From contig JAJEHS010000005.1 in assembly GCA_022823605.1 (NCBI GenBank), forward strand, positions 1 to 64,000: DNA of 64,000 nucleotides, written 5' to 3'. The notes under the pieces were generated by a model. The model did not search any database, was not told the DNA's origin, and was given only the letters and a program-made list of their open reading frames with translations. The first letter of the stretch is position 1. Each line of letters begins with the position of its first letter. Below are positions 18,061 to 27,682 of the stretch, piece after piece. Made by a program: the position numbers and the translations under genes. Origin of the DNA: Paracoccaceae bacterium (GTDB lineage Bacteria > Pseudomonadota > Alphaproteobacteria > Rhodobacterales > Rhodobacteraceae).

Positions 18061-18165
18061 AGCTCGGCTTCCTGGATCAACCAGATCGAACGCTGGTTTG
18101 CCGAGTTGACCAGAAAACAGCTCCTAACGACAATCCGAAGCCATTTAATGGACGAAATCAGCTGA
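18061..18165 (+). pseudogene. IS630-type transposase fragment
   Basis: An open stretch of 34 codons ending in TGA encodes SASWINQIERWFAELTRK, the well-known SWxNQxERWFxxLTxK motif before the last catalytic residue of IS630/DDE transposases. There is no N-terminal part and the C-terminus is aberrant, so it is a dead fragment. It lies immediately left of an ABC transporter operon and 6.2 kb from an istB relic. Confidence 0.7.
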
Positions 18166-18242
18166 TGACATACTTTCTTCGGTGAAAAGATTCTGCCACA
18201 AAATTACACCAACAGAATGAGGCGAACTTTAGATTCAGGACA

Positions 18243-19043
18243 CTAGCGTGTTCTGGCGTAAAACGCTATTCGTCGTTCCAACAGTTCAACCAGGCCTATT
18301 ATGGTAAATGACATAACGAATACCACTATAATTAGGGCCCAAAAGCGCTCCATTAAAAAATAAGATAGGTAGGTATTAAAGAGCCCTCCAAATCCAATAA
18401 GTGCAATTACAATCTGCCCTACGATAACACCTTTAACAGCCCTAACCACTGAAAGTCGAACACCGGTTATAATTTCTGGCAATGCAGCTGGAATAACTAT
18501 CCAGATAATGATTTTCCATCGCGAGCAACCGAAATTTCGACCCATTTCTACCAAAGAATCTTTGACATGAGTGATGCCAGCCTGAGTATCAATTATTACT
18601 ACCCATATGGAAAATAAAATTACCGTTGCGATTACCGTTGCATCGGCAATACCGAATATTGGCATCAACGCAGGTATAACAGCGGTGATCGGTGCAGAAA
18701 TAAAAAGGTTAACCCATATCGATAAAATTTTGTCTGCTCGCGTGCTTATTCCCATCAAAACACCAACTGGAATGCCTACCAAAATAGAAAGGCCAAGACC
18801 AATACCAAAAGTTCTAGCGGTCATTGCAAATGCTTCCCAAAAAGCAGTCTGTTCAAGTAGTTCTGCAAATGCAAACCAAATTCCTGACAAGGGCGGAAGT
18901 AAGGTCATCCAACCCATTTGCCCTATGAACTCCCAAATTCCTGCCCAAAAAATTAGTGACCAAAAAGGGGATGTCCACATAAGTCTTTTAAACGACAACT
19001 TACGGTTTGAAGGTTTACTTTTGGCCATGTCACTATTCAACAT
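18243..19043 (-). CDS. ABC transporter permease, SsuC/TauC type (second permease)
   Basis: A 266-residue inner-membrane permease with about six helices and the family EAA-loop (EMGRNFGCSRWKIIIWIVIPAALPEI). It belongs to the nitrate/sulfonate/taurine/thiamine-precursor class of importers. Its start overlaps the end of the ATPase gene by 11 bases; an internal ATG at 19028 would avoid this. It is the last gene of the operon binding protein - permease - ATPase - permease. Base composition and CGC/CGA arginine use differ from the backbone. Confidence 0.88.
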   Translation of the reverse strand: MLNSDMAKSKPSNRKLSFKRLMWTSPFWSLIFWAGIWEFIGQMGWMTLLPPLSGIWFAFAELLEQTAFWEAFAMTARTFGIGLGLSILVGIPVGVLMGISTRADKILSIWVNLFISAPITAVIPALMPIFGIADATVIATVILFSIWVVIIDTQAGITHVKDSLVEMGRNFGCSRWKIIIWIVIPAALPEIITGVRLSVVRAVKGVIVGQIVIALIGFGGLFNTYLSYFLMERFWALIIVVFVMSFTIIGLVELLERRIAFYARTR

Positions 19044-19794
19044 AACTTTTCAGACTGCTCCAAATCTCGTCAACAAGTTCAACATAACGGGGTTGACGCC
19101 TGATTAAATCAATTTCACCAAGGCGATCAATTTCGGGATATACAATCTCTGCAATGGAACCCGGTCGACCCGAAAGAATAACGACCTGATCGGCAAGATA
19201 GACAGCTTCTTCAATTGAATGTGTAACGAAAATTACAGTTTTATTCTCTATTTTTAATAGTTCAAGCAAATCTTCTTGAAGCTTTCTTCTCATCTGCTCG
19301 TCAACGGCGGAGAAGGGTTCATCCATTAGAAGTATCTCAGAGTTTACCGTCAGCGCACGAGCAAGTCCAGTCCTTTGACGCATACCTCCCGACAACTGGT
19401 GAGGGTACTTATCTTCAAATCCCGAAAGACCTACTTCTTTAATATAGGTTAGCGAGGTTTTTTCTCTTTCTCTTTTTGAAACACCTTGAGCGCGAAGACC
19501 AAATGCAACATTTTGTAATACCGTAGCCCACGGGAGAAGAGCAAAATCCTGAAACACAAGCGCCCTATCCGGCCCAGGACCAATAGTTTCTTTGTCCCGG
19601 ATTTTTACGGTACCGGAGCTGGGTTCGATAAGTCCAGCAATAACCTTAAGCAAGGTAGTTTTACCACACCCGCTTGGACCCAAAATGGCTGTTAACTTAC
19701 CTGTTGGTACATTGAGTGAAACATTTTCCAGAGCGACAATGGATCTATCGTAAATCACTCCAACATCTTCCGTTTTTAAAATTATATCATCCAT
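19033..19794 (-). CDS. ABC transporter ATPase, SsuB/TauB type
   Basis: A 253-residue nucleotide-binding subunit with Walker A GPSGCGKTT, the Q-loop in VFQDFALLPW, signature LSGGMRQRTGLARAL, Walker B ILLMDEPFSAVD and switch histidine in IFVTHSIEEAV. This set is typical of nitrate/sulfonate-class importers. It lies between two permease genes on the same strand and powers both, presumably as one heterodimeric transporter. Confidence 0.93.
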   Translation of the reverse strand: MDDIILKTEDVGVIYDRSIVALENVSLNVPTGKLTAILGPSGCGKTTLLKVIAGLIEPSSGTVKIRDKETIGPGPDRALVFQDFALLPWATVLQNVAFGLRAQGVSKREREKTSLTYIKEVGLSGFEDKYPHQLSGGMRQRTGLARALTVNSEILLMDEPFSAVDEQMRRKLQEDLLELLKIENKTVIFVTHSIEEAVYLADQVVILSGRPGSIAEIVYPEIDRLGEIDLIRRQPRYVELVDEIWSSLKSYVE

Positions 19795-19890
19795 CGTGCT
19801 CGCCTGTTATCAATCATAGCCAACAATTAATATTCATTCATTTAATATTCACCAGGGCATCTCAGGGATATGAATAAAAAGAGGTTCCCA

Positions 19891-20706
19891 TCATTCATTC
19901 TTCTCTGATGGAAAAAGCAAGTCTTCGAGTTTACTCATACCTCCCAAAGTCAAACCTGCTACCGCAAGGATTGAAACAATCGTTGCAAACATTTTATCAT
20001 AATGTGCAACGAATCTGTTGTACGTTATCAGATCACCAATACCTGTAGGAGTTATCAGCAATTCAGCCAAAACAATGCCGATAAATGCCCCTGAAACACC
20101 AAGTCTTAGTCCCGCAAAAATCATTTTTTGGGCTGATGGCAGTATCACAAAAAGTATAGTATCAAACCATGAAGCGCGAAAACTTTTTGCCATTTCCAAT
20201 AATGATGGGCTTGTGGCTTGAATACCCTTATAAGAATTCAGTGCGACGAGTGGCATGCCTAAAATAACTATAGCCACCACTTTTGCTGTGTCGCTAATTC
20301 CATAAATATAAGTTAGCATAGGAATTAGAGCAGAAACAGGGGCGGTTTGGAAAATAATAAGTAAAGGCATAATAAACCATTCGGTGCTCCTTACCAGTCC
20401 AATGCTAACGCCTATAATCACGCCTCCAATTATGGTTATGCAAAGTCCTATAAGAAGAGGAGGTAAACTATCTGCATAAGCTGCAGTAAATTCTCCATTA
20501 AATAACATTGATACAAATGCTACTGCGACTTTGCTAAAAGGAGGAAAAGCGATGCTGATGTCAGCTCTACCCGCTAGTTCCCACATCAAAAATACGATCA
20601 AAAAAGATAACAAGCGCCATAAGAGAATATTCGATTTTGTGCCAAACTTAACCGAGTTAAATGTAGTATTTGTTGGCGTCTGGAAATTGTTATTTGGATC
20701 GCTCAA
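19891..20706 (-). CDS. ABC transporter permease, SsuC/TauC type (first permease)
   Basis: A 271-residue permease with about six transmembrane helices and the coupling loop LLEMAKSFRASWFDTILFVILPSA. It is a distant paralogue of the other permease in this operon, so the transporter probably uses a permease heterodimer. It sits 71 bases downstream of the binding-protein gene and 96 bases upstream of the ATPase gene. Ligand unknown. Confidence 0.9.
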   Translation of the reverse strand: MSDPNNNFQTPTNTTFNSVKFGTKSNILLWRLLSFLIVFLMWELAGRADISIAFPPFSKVAVAFVSMLFNGEFTAAYADSLPPLLIGLCITIIGGVIIGVSIGLVRSTEWFIMPLLIIFQTAPVSALIPMLTYIYGISDTAKVVAIVILGMPLVALNSYKGIQATSPSLLEMAKSFRASWFDTILFVILPSAQKMIFAGLRLGVSGAFIGIVLAELLITPTGIGDLITYNRFVAHYDKMFATIVSILAVAGLTLGGMSKLEDLLFPSEKNE

Positions 20707-20777
20707 AAAGGTGGCTCCATGCCAAAGTAAACTGTGGCAGCAAACGCCACCACAGCTTGAGTCTTCTAATTAAAAAT

Positions 20778-21767
20778 TTAGTTTAAGGCTGCTCTGGCCT
20801 TGTCTAATAGTTCGAAGTTCCAAAAATTGTCTGGGTTAAGGTCGGACGATGGACCTTGAAGTCCCCCTGACGCTGTGAGAAATTCAAAGTCTCCTAGCGC
20901 CGCTGGTAGACCACCGCCATCTTCAGCGAACATTCCTTGCTTAACCGCGGTTTCGAAATATGGCGTTATTTCGTCTACCAACTCTTGAGGCAAATCAGGC
21001 AGTAGTCCCATTTCTTCACGTAATCTTGCGGGCAGAGTTGGGTCAGCATTAATTTCGCGTGCGGCGCGCATTAGTTCTTCCAAAAGAATTTGTATATCAC
21101 CAGCGCGGTCACTTAAAAAATCATTACGTGCGAACAAAAGACTATCAGAACCATCAACGTCACCAAGTGCCAAGATCCCAAATTTCTCTGGGTCCTCTGC
21201 AAGAACCAGCCGAGTATTTGTTATATCCAAGAATGTCGCGTCAATTGTGCCTTTCAGTAAAGCTATCGCACGAACTTCGGAGCCGGGTACAAAACTCAAT
21301 TCAGAAAATTTGATATCGTGAACCTTTTCCATATAATACGAGATAGCTTCCGTACCTGATCCTCGTGCGTGTATAGTAATTGGCTGTCCGTCTAAATCTT
21401 TCCATGATTTGATTTTATTTTTGTTGACAACGCAGAGAAACCCTAGCTTTTTCAGTTGGTAAAAATTCCTGACAGGTGCTTCAGCGCCTAGAGTTTGCAA
21501 GGCAGCGTAAGCAGATCCTACACCAACTTCTACTTGCCCATTCAGCACTGCCTGAAAAACAAGATCATCAGACTGAAGTGAAATTGCTTCAGCGTTCACG
21601 CCGCGCGCCTTAGCTCTCTCAAAAGCGATCAAGTTTATTAAGCTCTCGCCTGTAATTGTATCAGCTTCGGCAAAAGTAATAACATCATCCGCAAACGCCG
21701 CTGAACCAATGACGATAGAGCTGACAATGAGGGCGATCGTCGTTCGGACTTTTCTCAAGTAAACCAT
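20778..21767 (-). CDS. NMT1/SsuA-type periplasmic binding protein
   Basis: A 329-residue protein with a signal peptide (TTIALIVSSIVIGSAAFADD, cleaved about residue 26) and an NMT1/SsuA-like fold: ALNGQVEVGVGSAYAALQT, the ligand-hinge HARGSGTEAISYY and VRAIALLKGTIDATFLD. It captures the substrate of the downstream ABC transporter in the periplasm. The substrate cannot be read from sequence; the adjacent racemase/decarboxylase-like enzyme and SDR suggest a small organic acid or aromatic acid (inference). Confidence 0.88.
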   Translation of the reverse strand: MVYLRKVRTTIALIVSSIVIGSAAFADDVITFAEADTITGESLINLIAFERAKARGVNAEAISLQSDDLVFQAVLNGQVEVGVGSAYAALQTLGAEAPVRNFYQLKKLGFLCVVNKNKIKSWKDLDGQPITIHARGSGTEAISYYMEKVHDIKFSELSFVPGSEVRAIALLKGTIDATFLDITNTRLVLAEDPEKFGILALGDVDGSDSLLFARNDFLSDRAGDIQILLEELMRAAREINADPTLPARLREEMGLLPDLPQELVDEITPYFETAVKQGMFAEDGGGLPAALGDFEFLTASGGLQGPSSDLNPDNFWNFELLDKARAALN

Positions 21768-22000
21768 TTTTAACTCCTTTACGAGGTCTATTTATTTGTA
21801 AACATTCATCAAGAATTCAACACACGACCTCAAAATGCATCGTTTTGATGTTTGAATTGCATCCAACGATTCATTTAATGTATTCATATTACGTTATCTT
21901 GCATTTTTTTACAATAAAGAAAAATAATTTATGCAAAAACTGAAAAAATATCCATCTTTAACCACTTTGTTCTCTTATTAATCGAATTAATAAAGGAATT

Positions 22001-22738
22001 TTAATGCATACTCTTGGGCAGTTTCGAAACAGCTGGAGCCCATTCTGACAACCATGAAGTTTCTTTTCCAATGGATTTAAAAGCACCCCAAACAGTAAGT
22101 ACAACACTGTCCAGAACGGGCACGCCAGTTTTTTCCTCAACAATGCGGGCAATGCCCGCCCCCGCTAAGTTGGTACATAAAATAACCACGGCTTCTGCAC
22201 CCTCGTTTGTAACTTCTTCAACTGCACAAGAAATTTCAATCTCAGAAATTTCCCCAAAACTAAAGTTATCAGTCAAATCAAAATGCCGTTCAGAAACACA
22301 TTCGAATCCTTCTAATCTAAAATTCGCGATTATCTTTTTTTGTATTGGCCCAACGTATGGTGTGACAAATCCTATATTAGTTACTTTAAGTGCCTTGAGC
22401 GCTTCTAAAATTGACAGAGAAGCTGTAACAACCTGGCACCCAGTTCTTTTGTAAATCTCTTCGGCTAGGAGACGATCCCGATCTAAACCCAACCAGGACG
22501 CAGACGTTCCATTCCAACCAATTACACTAGGCTTTACATGTGATAATAGGTCAAAGCCTCTGAGTATATTTTCATCCTGAAATTGCGACAAACTTCCAGG
22601 ATCATCATCTATCCAAAGAACTTCAACTCTGCCAAAATGTATCGATGTATCAGTTTGCGATCTGGCTAACTCATAACACCAAGGCTCCACTACAGAATTC
22701 GAAGATGGTATAAGCATTGCAATACGTATTTTTCGCAT
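22001..22738 (-). CDS. Asp/Glu racemase superfamily enzyme, single-cysteine type
   Basis: A 245-residue member of the aspartate/glutamate racemase - maleate isomerase - arylmalonate decarboxylase superfamily. The N-terminal IAMLIPSSNSVVEPW is the substrate-carboxylate loop. The second catalytic cysteine is present (C188 in VVILCTNLAGAG), but the first is replaced: the region reads IGWNGTSASW (residues 73-82) with no cysteine. Two-cysteine racemases and isomerases need both, while arylmalonate decarboxylase has only the second. A decarboxylase or lyase-like reaction is therefore possible. It lies between an ABC transporter operon and a GntR regulator. Confidence 0.8.
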   Translation of the reverse strand: MRKIRIAMLIPSSNSVVEPWCYELARSQTDTSIHFGRVEVLWIDDDPGSLSQFQDENILRGFDLLSHVKPSVIGWNGTSASWLGLDRDRLLAEEIYKRTGCQVVTASLSILEALKALKVTNIGFVTPYVGPIQKKIIANFRLEGFECVSERHFDLTDNFSFGEISEIEISCAVEEVTNEGAEAVVILCTNLAGAGIARIVEEKTGVPVLDSVVLTVWGAFKSIGKETSWLSEWAPAVSKLPKSMH

Positions 22739-22768
22739 ATTTCAAACCTAAATAAGTTCAAATAATGT

Positions 22769-23452
22769 TTATCGACTCAATGGAATGGAAAGTGAGGCTA
22801 TGAAATCTTCTAATTCGTTGCCTATTAGGCGCATATGCGACCGAGCGGCCTCCATAGCTAATTTGTCTTCACCCTCATTAACGGCGTTTAGAATCTCTAA
22901 GTGCTCGCTTAGCGTCGCACGCATTCGACCTGGCTGATACGTTACACGCATTCTGTATGGAGACAGTCGACGCCTTAACCTGTGTGCCTGCCCAGCCAAA
23001 AATTGTGTATGAGCGGCAGAATATAGTTGATCATGAAATTTCAAATTCACATTATAGAATTCTTTATGATCGCCACTTTCAAAGGTACTTTTCAATTGCT
23101 CATGGGTAGCAATCAAACCAAGTTTATCATCATGTGTGGCACGTCGTGCCGCTAATTGGGCGCACATACCCTCCAAAACTGCCATAAGTTCAAACATTTC
23201 GATCAGCATCGAAACTGACACTTGCGATACTTCAGCACCTTGCCTACCAGCATTTTCAACCAACCCAATTGCTGTCAATGCGCGAATTGCCTCTCTTACG
23301 GGTGTACGAGAAACTCCAAACTTATTTGCTAAAACCGTCTCGTCTAATTTTTCACCAGGTAGTATTATCCCATCGACTATCATCTGCTCAATTTTATTCA
23401 ACAAAACTTCTGCGCGGGTACTTTTCCTAACTGCTGACTGCTGACTGTTCAT
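22769..23452 (-). CDS. GntR/FadR-type transcriptional regulator (FCD domain)
   Basis: A 227-residue regulator from ATG 23452 (an upstream start at 23536 is possible but adds a non-conserved leader). The winged helix contains GEKLDETVLANKFGVSRTPVREAIRAL, the GntR signature; the C-terminal FCD domain has the metal-binding-type motif ENVNLKFHDQLY-like segment NVNLKFHDQLYSAA and SEHLEILNAV. Such regulators respond to organic acids. It is in line with the racemase-like gene and the transporter and divergent from the SDR gene, so the 150-nt gap probably holds the operator for both sides. Confidence 0.88.
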   Translation of the reverse strand: MNSQQSAVRKSTRAEVLLNKIEQMIVDGIILPGEKLDETVLANKFGVSRTPVREAIRALTAIGLVENAGRQGAEVSQVSVSMLIEMFELMAVLEGMCAQLAARRATHDDKLGLIATHEQLKSTFESGDHKEFYNVNLKFHDQLYSAAHTQFLAGQAHRLRRRLSPYRMRVTYQPGRMRATLSEHLEILNAVNEGEDKLAMEAARSHMRLIGNELEDFIASLSIPLSR

Positions 23453-23602
23453 AGGATAATTTTTTGCACTAAAATATTTCATTCTTAGAGAGGATTTTCT
23501 TAAAGATACAACATTTACAAAAAAAGGGCTAGCCAAAGATTTATTTAAAGCCTAATAATGAATGCGGATTTTTAAATTTTGTATACAGTAGTGGAGTTTA
23601 TT

Positions 23603-24382
23603 ATGGATTTAATGCTAAAGGGGAGTACCGCTTTAATTACCGGCGCGTCAAAGGGAATAGGTGCAGGACTTGCAAAAGTATTAGCAAAAGAGGGTTGTAA
23701 CTTGCATCTAGCTGCAAGAGACGGTGAAGCAATGCAGACTTTGGCGCGTGATTTAAAAAGTAAATTCGATATTTCTATTCGCGTGCACGAAGCAGATCTG
23801 AGTAACAGCAAATCAATGCAAAAGCTTGATCAGGCAGCCGGTGATTATGACATTTTATTTAACAACGCTGGAGACATCCCATCTGGCGATATTGAAGAAG
23901 TATCCGACGAAGCTATTCGTGAGGGCTTCGATTTAAAGGTATTCGGATATATCACATTGTCGCGATCGTTTTTGATAAGGCGGAAAGGCAGAAGTGGCGT
24001 TATTGTAAATGTCATTGGAAATTCTGGAGAGAATTGGGACGCAGCATATTTCGCAGGATCGACCGGGAATGCAGCTTTGATGTCTTTCACTAAGGCTTTG
24101 GGTGGAAGAAGTCTAAATGATGGAATCAGGATTGTAGGCGTAAATCCTGGACCGGTTGCGACCGATAGAATGTTGAAAATTATGAAACGTAAAGCCATTG
24201 ATATATTAGGCGATGAAGCGCGATGGGAAGAGCTTTATGATCGTTACCCCGGCAAACGTCCTGCAACTGTCAAGGAAGTTGCTGATTTATGTGCTTTTCT
24301 TGCTTCGCCTTTAGCAGGATACATTACGGGAACAATTGTAACAATTGATGGTGGCATTGCCGCGCGCGGGTCCGTGATTTAA
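23603..24382 (+). CDS. SDR-family oxidoreductase with altered active site
   Basis: A 259-residue Rossmann-fold protein with the nucleotide-binding ITGASKGIGAGLAKVLAKEG and the NNAG motif. The classical YxxxK is missing: the region reads AAYFAGSTGNAALMSF, where the lysine is not in place. The later VNPGPVATDRM and ITGTIVTIDGG are normal, so fold and cofactor binding should be kept while catalysis differs. ATG 23603 has GGAG 6 nt upstream. It is transcribed away from the GntR regulator. Confidence 0.85.
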   Translation: MDLMLKGSTALITGASKGIGAGLAKVLAKEGCNLHLAARDGEAMQTLARDLKSKFDISIRVHEADLSNSKSMQKLDQAAGDYDILFNNAGDIPSGDIEEVSDEAIREGFDLKVFGYITLSRSFLIRRKGRSGVIVNVIGNSGENWDAAYFAGSTGNAALMSFTKALGGRSLNDGIRIVGVNPGPVATDRMLKIMKRKAIDILGDEARWEELYDRYPGKRPATVKEVADLCAFLASPLAGYITGTIVTIDGGIAARGSVI

Positions 24383-24387
24383 GTTCA

Positions 24388-24690
24388 TTATCCAGGCCCA
24401 AAGGGCCGGACGGTTGCAAGCCAAGATGCGCTCCTATACCTATCCCTCGCTGCTGATCATCGACGAGATCGGCTTTCTGCCGATTACCCCGGGTGGGGCC
24501 AGCCTGTTTTTCCGCTGGTCCATGCCCGCTACGAAAAGGGGGCCATGATCCTGACTTCCAACCTGGGGTTGCCGACTAGATGTTCGGGGATCCAGTGATG
24601 GCAACAGCCCTTCTGGATCGCCTTCTCCATCATTCGCTTTCCCATGGTCTTGAAGGTCAGATTCATCATCTGATCTTCGGTGCTATAACG
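24388..24690 (+). pseudogene. istB: IS21-type istB relic
   Basis: Frame pieces encode YPSLLIIDEIGFLPITPGGA (Walker B region), then after a frameshift LVHARYEKGAMILTSNLG, then after a TAG stop MFGDPVMATALLDRLLHHS. This is the C-terminal half of the IS21 helper ATPase IstB, broken by at least one frameshift and one stop. The stretch is richer in G+C than its surroundings. It abuts the SDR gene and marks the right border of the relic-bounded segment. Confidence 0.85.
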
Positions 24691-25043
24691 CCAAACATTG
24701 ATATGTCGCTGTAGAGGTACCTGGAATATACTGTAGTAAACACTAGAATGCACCTGTTTCAATATAGTGCCAACGTGACTCCATTTGTGGTAGCTGGGCT
24801 CAAATAAGTACTGCTTGCAGCAAGAGATTCCAGAAATCAAAATCATATAATTTATATCACTGCACAGAGGTTTCTCTGATTATTCAAATTGTACTTAAGC
24901 AACAAACTGTGTTACTTATTCACATTTCTGCCTCCAATATTTGGTTGGCATATCGATAAAACTTTGACAATTGGGTAGTAGCAATTATCAGAATCAGATG
25001 GGTTTGCATTACTGGGATAAATATGAATTATCCCGGAATTATA
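24691..25043. other. Intergenic, A+T-rich
   Basis: About 350 bases between the istB relic and the convergent amidase gene. I see no gene, clear repeat or RNA here; short open frames have no protein character. Confidence 0.4.
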
Positions 25044-26387
25044 CTAAGCGGATTGCACACTAATGGCGTTTTCGACTGCTTTTGCCAAGCGAAGCAATCT
25101 GGTGTCTTCGTTGTGATGGCATATAATGGAAATACCTGTTGAGGGAACACCCGTTGGTAGTGTCAAGGCTGGCCAATTGAACAGATTGCTTACCCTGGTG
25201 TTCTGAAGGGCATGGAAGTTCTCGGTGGTATAAAATTCCTTGTCGTTCAGCAACCTTTCCGTATTAGGTGGCAAGATCGGGCAGGTGGGCAGTAGGAAAC
25301 CGTCATATCCACAGGTTTTCTTGTTCAGGGATTTGCGGAGGGATTTAAGTTCCCTCATGGCAGATAAATAATCATCACCAGAATATTCCTTGCCGTGAAG
25401 AAATCTATCTCGAATGGGTGCAAACATTAAGTCTGGATTGGCTTCAATTGCCTCTTTCCATGTTGAATAGCCTTCAACACAATATAAACAGGCTGCCAAG
25501 GCCAAGGCTTGATCGATTTCCGGAAAAAACCCCTTACTGATGATAGCTCCCTGGTCCTTTAATTTCTCAACACTGAGTTCAAACCCCATTCGAGGTTCTT
25601 CACGAATGAATTCCACGGATTGTGATTGGAGAATCAGGAAGGATTTCCCCTTTAATGAGGTATTGGTTAAGTCTATTAGATCCCGTTGGATAAAGGTCGA
25701 GTACAACATGGAAGCGTCAGAGACGGTACGGCAAAGCGGCCCAACCGTATCCAAACTGGAGCATAATGGTACAACACCTTCCAGGGAAATTTGACCATGG
25801 GTTGGTTTGAATCCTACAAGATCATTCCAGCAAGCGGGTGCACGAATCGAACCACCGGTATCTGAACCAATTCCGGCTGCAGTCATGCCAAAGGCAACTG
25901 AGGCCGCAGCACCTGATGATGATCCCCCTGCAACAGCATCCAGATTATTGATACATGGTGGTGTTCCAGTATTTGGATTTAATCCCAAACCTGAAAAGGC
26001 AAGTTCACTCATATGGGTTTTACCTAAACAAACCAACCCGGCATTGGTGGCAATTTGAAGTACCTTTGCATCGGTTTTGGGATGTCTTCCCTTCAAAAGG
26101 AGCGAACCTGCTTCAGTCAGGTAATCATGGGTATCATAAAGATCCTTCCAGGAAATCGGTACACCATCGAGAGGTGAAAGACGTTTGCCACTTTTTGATC
26201 TTTGCGAAGCAAATTCCGCTTCCCTGTAGGCCCTTTCCCTTGTCAGAGTAACAAATATCCTGCTTGAAACTGGATTGCTATCAATGACCCTGTAGTATTC
26301 TTCCAGAATTTCCCGGGGATCCAATTCCTGACGAGCAATTGCTTTTCCTATTTCCTCAGCGGTTTGATGTATGATATCTGTTGTCAT
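25044..26387 (-). CDS. Amidase signature family hydrolase
   Basis: A 447-residue amidase with the Ser-cisSer-Lys triad: lysine in PISWKDLYDT, the serine-rich loop GGSSSGAAASVAFG and GSDTGGSIRAPACWNDLVGFKP. The family includes GatA and aliphatic/aryl amidases; the lack of gatC/gatB neighbours and the length shorter than GatA (about 485) favour a metabolic amidase. Cytoplasmic. Divergently transcribed from the monooxygenase gene with about 70 bases between. Confidence 0.9.
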   Translation of the reverse strand: MTTDIIHQTAEEIGKAIARQELDPREILEEYYRVIDSNPVSSRIFVTLTRERAYREAEFASQRSKSGKRLSPLDGVPISWKDLYDTHDYLTEAGSLLLKGRHPKTDAKVLQIATNAGLVCLGKTHMSELAFSGLGLNPNTGTPPCINNLDAVAGGSSSGAAASVAFGMTAAGIGSDTGGSIRAPACWNDLVGFKPTHGQISLEGVVPLCSSLDTVGPLCRTVSDASMLYSTFIQRDLIDLTNTSLKGKSFLILQSQSVEFIREEPRMGFELSVEKLKDQGAIISKGFFPEIDQALALAACLYCVEGYSTWKEAIEANPDLMFAPIRDRFLHGKEYSGDDYLSAMRELKSLRKSLNKKTCGYDGFLLPTCPILPPNTERLLNDKEFYTTENFHALQNTRVSNLFNWPALTLPTGVPSTGISIICHHNEDTRLLRLAKAVENAISVQSA

Positions 26388-26456
26388 GATGAATTATATA
26401 TTCCTGAATTTCACTTCTGCGAATTTTGGCAAACATTAAATCTATTTGGATCAAAT

Positions 26457-27671
26457 ATGAAACCCGAATTTGAAATTGTTGTTGTCGGTGGGGGATTGGT
26501 TGGATCCCTGTTGACCCATTCCCTGTCCAGAGCAGGATTCAAAGTTGCTTTGATTGAAAAGGGGGATCAGCAAAAAAGAACTTTCCATACAGGCAGGGCA
26601 TTTGCCCTTTCCCTGGCTTCGTGCAACTATCTGAAAGCGTTGGGTTTTGTAGATATCCTTGAACAATACGGCAATCCTATCAAGGGAGTCATTGTAACAG
26701 AAGGAGAAGCGGGCAAAGGCTCCCGTGAAGGAATATTGGAATTCATGCCAAGTGAAATCGGTGAGGAGTCATTCGGTTGCATGATCCAAGAAGAAAACCT
26801 CCTTGAGGCTGTTGGTGAAAGGCTCAAGAAGAATAAAGCAGTCAGAATTTTTTCGAAAACTGCTGTGGAAGATGCTGTTTTTGACGATGGTTCCCTGATA
26901 GTAAATCTTTCAAAAGGAAAATCCATTCCTACCGAACTATTGGCCATTTGTGATGGCAGTCAGTCTAATCTGGGTTCACGACTTGGTTACTCGTATATCA
27001 AGAAGAATTACAGGCAGAGGGCCATCACTTGTACGGTCAGGCACGAGAAATCCAATGAAGGTTTGGCCTATCAGTTTTTCATGCCGACTGGTCCCATTGC
27101 GTTCCTTCCTCTTTCCGACCACTCAGTCTGCATCGTATGGACCAATACCCAGAAAGTGGTAAATCGATTGGATCAATTGGACAATGATCAGTTTCTGGAG
27201 GAGTTAAGGCCGGCTTTTGGTACATTTCTGGGTGACATTTCGCTGGAAGGTCCAAGAGGATCCTGGTCCCTGGAACTCTCGATGGCCAGAAAAATGGTGA
27301 GTGCCAGATTTGCCCTGCTCGGTGATGCTGTCAGAAAAATTCACCCCCTGGCAGGTCAAGGATTGAATTTGGGATTGAGGGATGCAGCTGTATTTCTGGA
27401 AATTGTCGAGACAGCAAAATATCGAGGGGAAGACATTGGTTTCCCGACCGTATTGGAAAGGTATCAACGATGGCGTATGTTTGATTCGGTTTCCTTTGCT
27501 GCGGCAACCGATTTCTTTAATTGGGCATACACCAGCTCCATACCGGGGAATCAACTGGTTCGTCAACTCGGAACAGGTATTATTTCAAACATCACACCCC
27601 TCAAAGGGTACCTGATCAGGGAAGCGGCGGGTTTGTCTGGTGATATACCTGAATTGATGAAAAACAGGTAG
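26457..27671 (+). CDS. UbiH-like FAD-dependent monooxygenase
   Basis: A 404-residue flavoprotein hydroxylase of the UbiH/UbiF/COQ6 family, which hydroxylates the ring of ubiquinone precursors. The FAD motif is VVVGGGLVGSLL; the second motif is ARFALLGDAVRKIHPLAGQG, followed by LNLGLRDAAVFLE. Start ATG 26457 directly precedes KPEFEIVVVGGG, better than the upstream in-frame start. The exact ring position cannot be deduced; alphaproteobacteria often carry UbiL or UbiM variants of this family. Confidence 0.85.
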   Translation: MKPEFEIVVVGGGLVGSLLTHSLSRAGFKVALIEKGDQQKRTFHTGRAFALSLASCNYLKALGFVDILEQYGNPIKGVIVTEGEAGKGSREGILEFMPSEIGEESFGCMIQEENLLEAVGERLKKNKAVRIFSKTAVEDAVFDDGSLIVNLSKGKSIPTELLAICDGSQSNLGSRLGYSYIKKNYRQRAITCTVRHEKSNEGLAYQFFMPTGPIAFLPLSDHSVCIVWTNTQKVVNRLDQLDNDQFLEELRPAFGTFLGDISLEGPRGSWSLELSMARKMVSARFALLGDAVRKIHPLAGQGLNLGLRDAAVFLEIVETAKYRGEDIGFPTVLERYQRWRMFDSVSFAAATDFFNWAYTSSIPGNQLVRQLGTGIISNITPLKGYLIREAAGLSGDIPELMKNR

Positions 27672-27682
27672 GGTTTATGGAA

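Noticed and set aside
24529-24846. A 105-codon minus-strand frame
   Set aside because: It is the shadow of the istB relic on the other strand.
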